From assembly GCA_946481625.1 (NCBI GenBank), contig CAMLOZ010000217.1, positions 1 through 6,521 on the forward strand: a DNA stretch of 6,521 nucleotides, given 5' to 3'. This DNA is from an uncultured Haloferula sp. (GTDB taxonomy: Bacteria > Verrucomicrobiota > Verrucomicrobiae > Verrucomicrobiales > Akkermansiaceae). This document shows, one piece after another, positions 5,384 through 6,521 of this stretch. The position numbers and the translations under genes are program-made. The notes under the pieces were generated by a model. It had not been told where the DNA came from and searched no databases. It worked only from the letters and a program-made list of their open reading frames with translations. Positions within the stretch are counted from its first letter, which is position 1. Each line of letters begins with the position of its first letter.

Positions 5384-6521
5384 AACGCAGTTCTTTTCCG
5401 ATGATGAAAACGGGGATGATCGCGGCGCTGTTGGGCGCGGCATTTTTGACAGCGGCGCAGGCCCAGCAGGGCGAGCCCGAGGTACCCATGATGCGCCCGG
5501 AAGAGGCGCTCGCGATCCAGGAGCAGGCGGCGCAGTTTTTCGATGCGATCCGTCCCGTGGCCGATGGAGCGCGCCAATCCACCGTGTGGATCATGGCCGA
5601 TACCGGTCGCGGCCGGAAGCCGGTCGGCTTCGGCACGGTGGTGGGGGACGGCACCAAAGTGCTGGCCAAGTGGAGCGAACTCGCGATGGCACAAGGGAGC
5701 ATTCTCGCCGTCGGATTCGACACCACGTCCGCGAAGGCCACGATCACCGGCGTCTACCAGGACGAGGATCTCGCGGTACTGGAAATCGATGGAGCGAAGT
5801 TCAAACCGGTGGTCTTCGCCAACGGCGAGGCTCCCAAGCTGGGGCGCATGCTGGTCGCGGCCTCTCCCGATGAATCGCCCGCCGGAGTCGGCGTGGTCGC
5901 GGTGGAGGCGCGTTCCCTGCGCGAGAAGGACCAGGCCTTTCTGGGAGTGGGCCTCGACAATACCTACAAGGGCAGCGGCGTGAAGATCCGGGCGGTGGAA
6001 GAGGCGAGCGGTGCCTCTGAAGCGGGCTTGAAGGCCGGCGACGTGATCCTTTCCATCGGCGGTCGTGCCGTGAACAGCCTCTTTGAAATGCGCAATGCGC
6101 TGACTGGTTTCGGTCCCGGTGACACGGTGCAGATCCGCTATGCCCGCAAGGGCGCGGAACAGACCGTGAAGGCGGCGCTAAAGGAGAAGCCCGAATTCGA
6201 AGGCTTTCCGAACGGGCGCCTGCGCCAGATGGAGCGCATGGGCACCCGCTTGAGCCTCGTTCGCAGCGGCTTCCCGTCGGCGATCCAAACCGACATGCAG
6301 CTCGAGCGCGACCGTTGCGGCGGTCCCGTCGTCGATCTGGATGGCAAGGTCGTGGGCATCTCGATCGCCCGCGCGGACCGCACCCGGAGCTTCATCCTAC
6401 CCTCGGCCCACATCTTGAAAGTCCTCGGCAACGATCCCGTTTCCGAGGAGGCCGCCCGCCCGGCCGTCGCGGCCCGCGAGGAAGAACGGCGGCAGGTCGC
6501 CAGGAACGACGAGGGCGCACC
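5380..6521 (+). CDS. Exported trypsin-like/PDZ pseudo-protease, 3' end beyond window
   Basis: Partial gene; 380 codons are visible with no stop. The GTG start overlaps the upstream TGA (GTGA), so translation is probably coupled. A signal peptide covers about 1-28 (MKRSSFPMMK basic region, hydrophobic 12-25, cut after AQA). The first part of a trypsin fold (about 65-180) resembles the upstream protease, but the His position reads VLAKWSEL (94-101), giving Ser99 where His is expected. The Asp element survives (DEDLAVLEI, 128-136). A PDZ domain follows (about 186-268: AFLGVGL, then AGLKAGDVILSIGG). The second half of the trypsin fold then resumes: AIQTD (301-305), RCGGPVVDLDGKVVGI (312-327), and FILPS (338-342). 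The nucleophile position is Cys313. The visible protein has one Cys and one His (H344), so a classical triad is absent. The end (355-380) is charged and Arg/Glu-rich. It is likely a regulator, chaperone or substrate-binding partner of the active protease; that role is inference. Confidence 0.92.
   Translation, partial: MKRSSFPMMKTGMIAALLGAAFLTAAQAQQGEPEVPMMRPEEALAIQEQAAQFFDAIRPVADGARQSTVWIMADTGRGRKPVGFGTVVGDGTKVLAKWSELAMAQGSILAVGFDTTSAKATITGVYQDEDLAVLEIDGAKFKPVVFANGEAPKLGRMLVAASPDESPAGVGVVAVEARSLREKDQAFLGVGLDNTYKGSGVKIRAVEEASGASEAGLKAGDVILSIGGRAVNSLFEMRNALTGFGPGDTVQIRYARKGAEQTVKAALKEKPEFEGFPNGRLRQMERMGTRLSLVRSGFPSAIQTDMQLERDRCGGPVVDLDGKVVGISIARADRTRSFILPSAHILKVLGNDPVSEEAARPAVAAREEERRQVARNDEGA

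Noticed and set aside
5331..5873. Plus-strand open frame overlapping the start of the pseudo-protease in another frame
   Set aside because: Arg/Gly-rich shadow; the frame starting at 5380 has a signal peptide, an RBS and trypsin/PDZ homology.

Overview
The window is GC-rich and densely coded. It has two genes on the minus strand and two on the plus strand, diverging from a 100 bp gap at 4297-4396. All four products look like envelope or periplasmic proteins of a Gram-negative-type bacterium. The protein style (the single-PDZ S1C protease with a T-D-C-T-L/G-D-S-G-G-P signature, the class A PBP with an acidic tail, few Shine-Dalgarno sites) suggests the Planctomycetes-Verrucomicrobia group, most likely Verrucomicrobia. 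That assignment is inference from remembered family resemblance, with no database search.

Minus strand, in transcription order: 4296-1918 encodes a complete bifunctional class A penicillin-binding protein of 792 residues, with intact glycosyltransferase (GT51) and transpeptidase motifs. After a 103 bp spacer, 1814-90 encodes a shorter paralogue of 574 residues. Its GT51 domain is intact, but its transpeptidase domain has lost all three catalytic motifs and reads as a dead remnant.

Plus strand: 4397-5383 encodes an exported HtrA/Deg-like serine protease with a complete His-Asp-Ser triad and one PDZ domain. Overlapping it by 4 bp (GTGA), 5380 onward encodes a second exported trypsin-like/PDZ protein that runs off the window end. 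It lacks the catalytic His, has Cys in place of the catalytic Ser, and carries its PDZ domain inside the protease fold instead of after it.

The striking point is the symmetry. Each strand carries an apparently active enzyme followed immediately by a catalytically degenerate paralogue: PBP plus pseudo-transpeptidase, and HtrA plus pseudo-protease. Because the four genes share one divergent intergenic region, they may be co-regulated, with cell-wall synthesis and envelope proteolysis linked and each degenerate partner acting as a scaffold or regulator. That functional link is inference. I saw no RNA genes, mobile elements, CRISPR arrays or insertion sequences. The first 89 bases hold no gene I can support.
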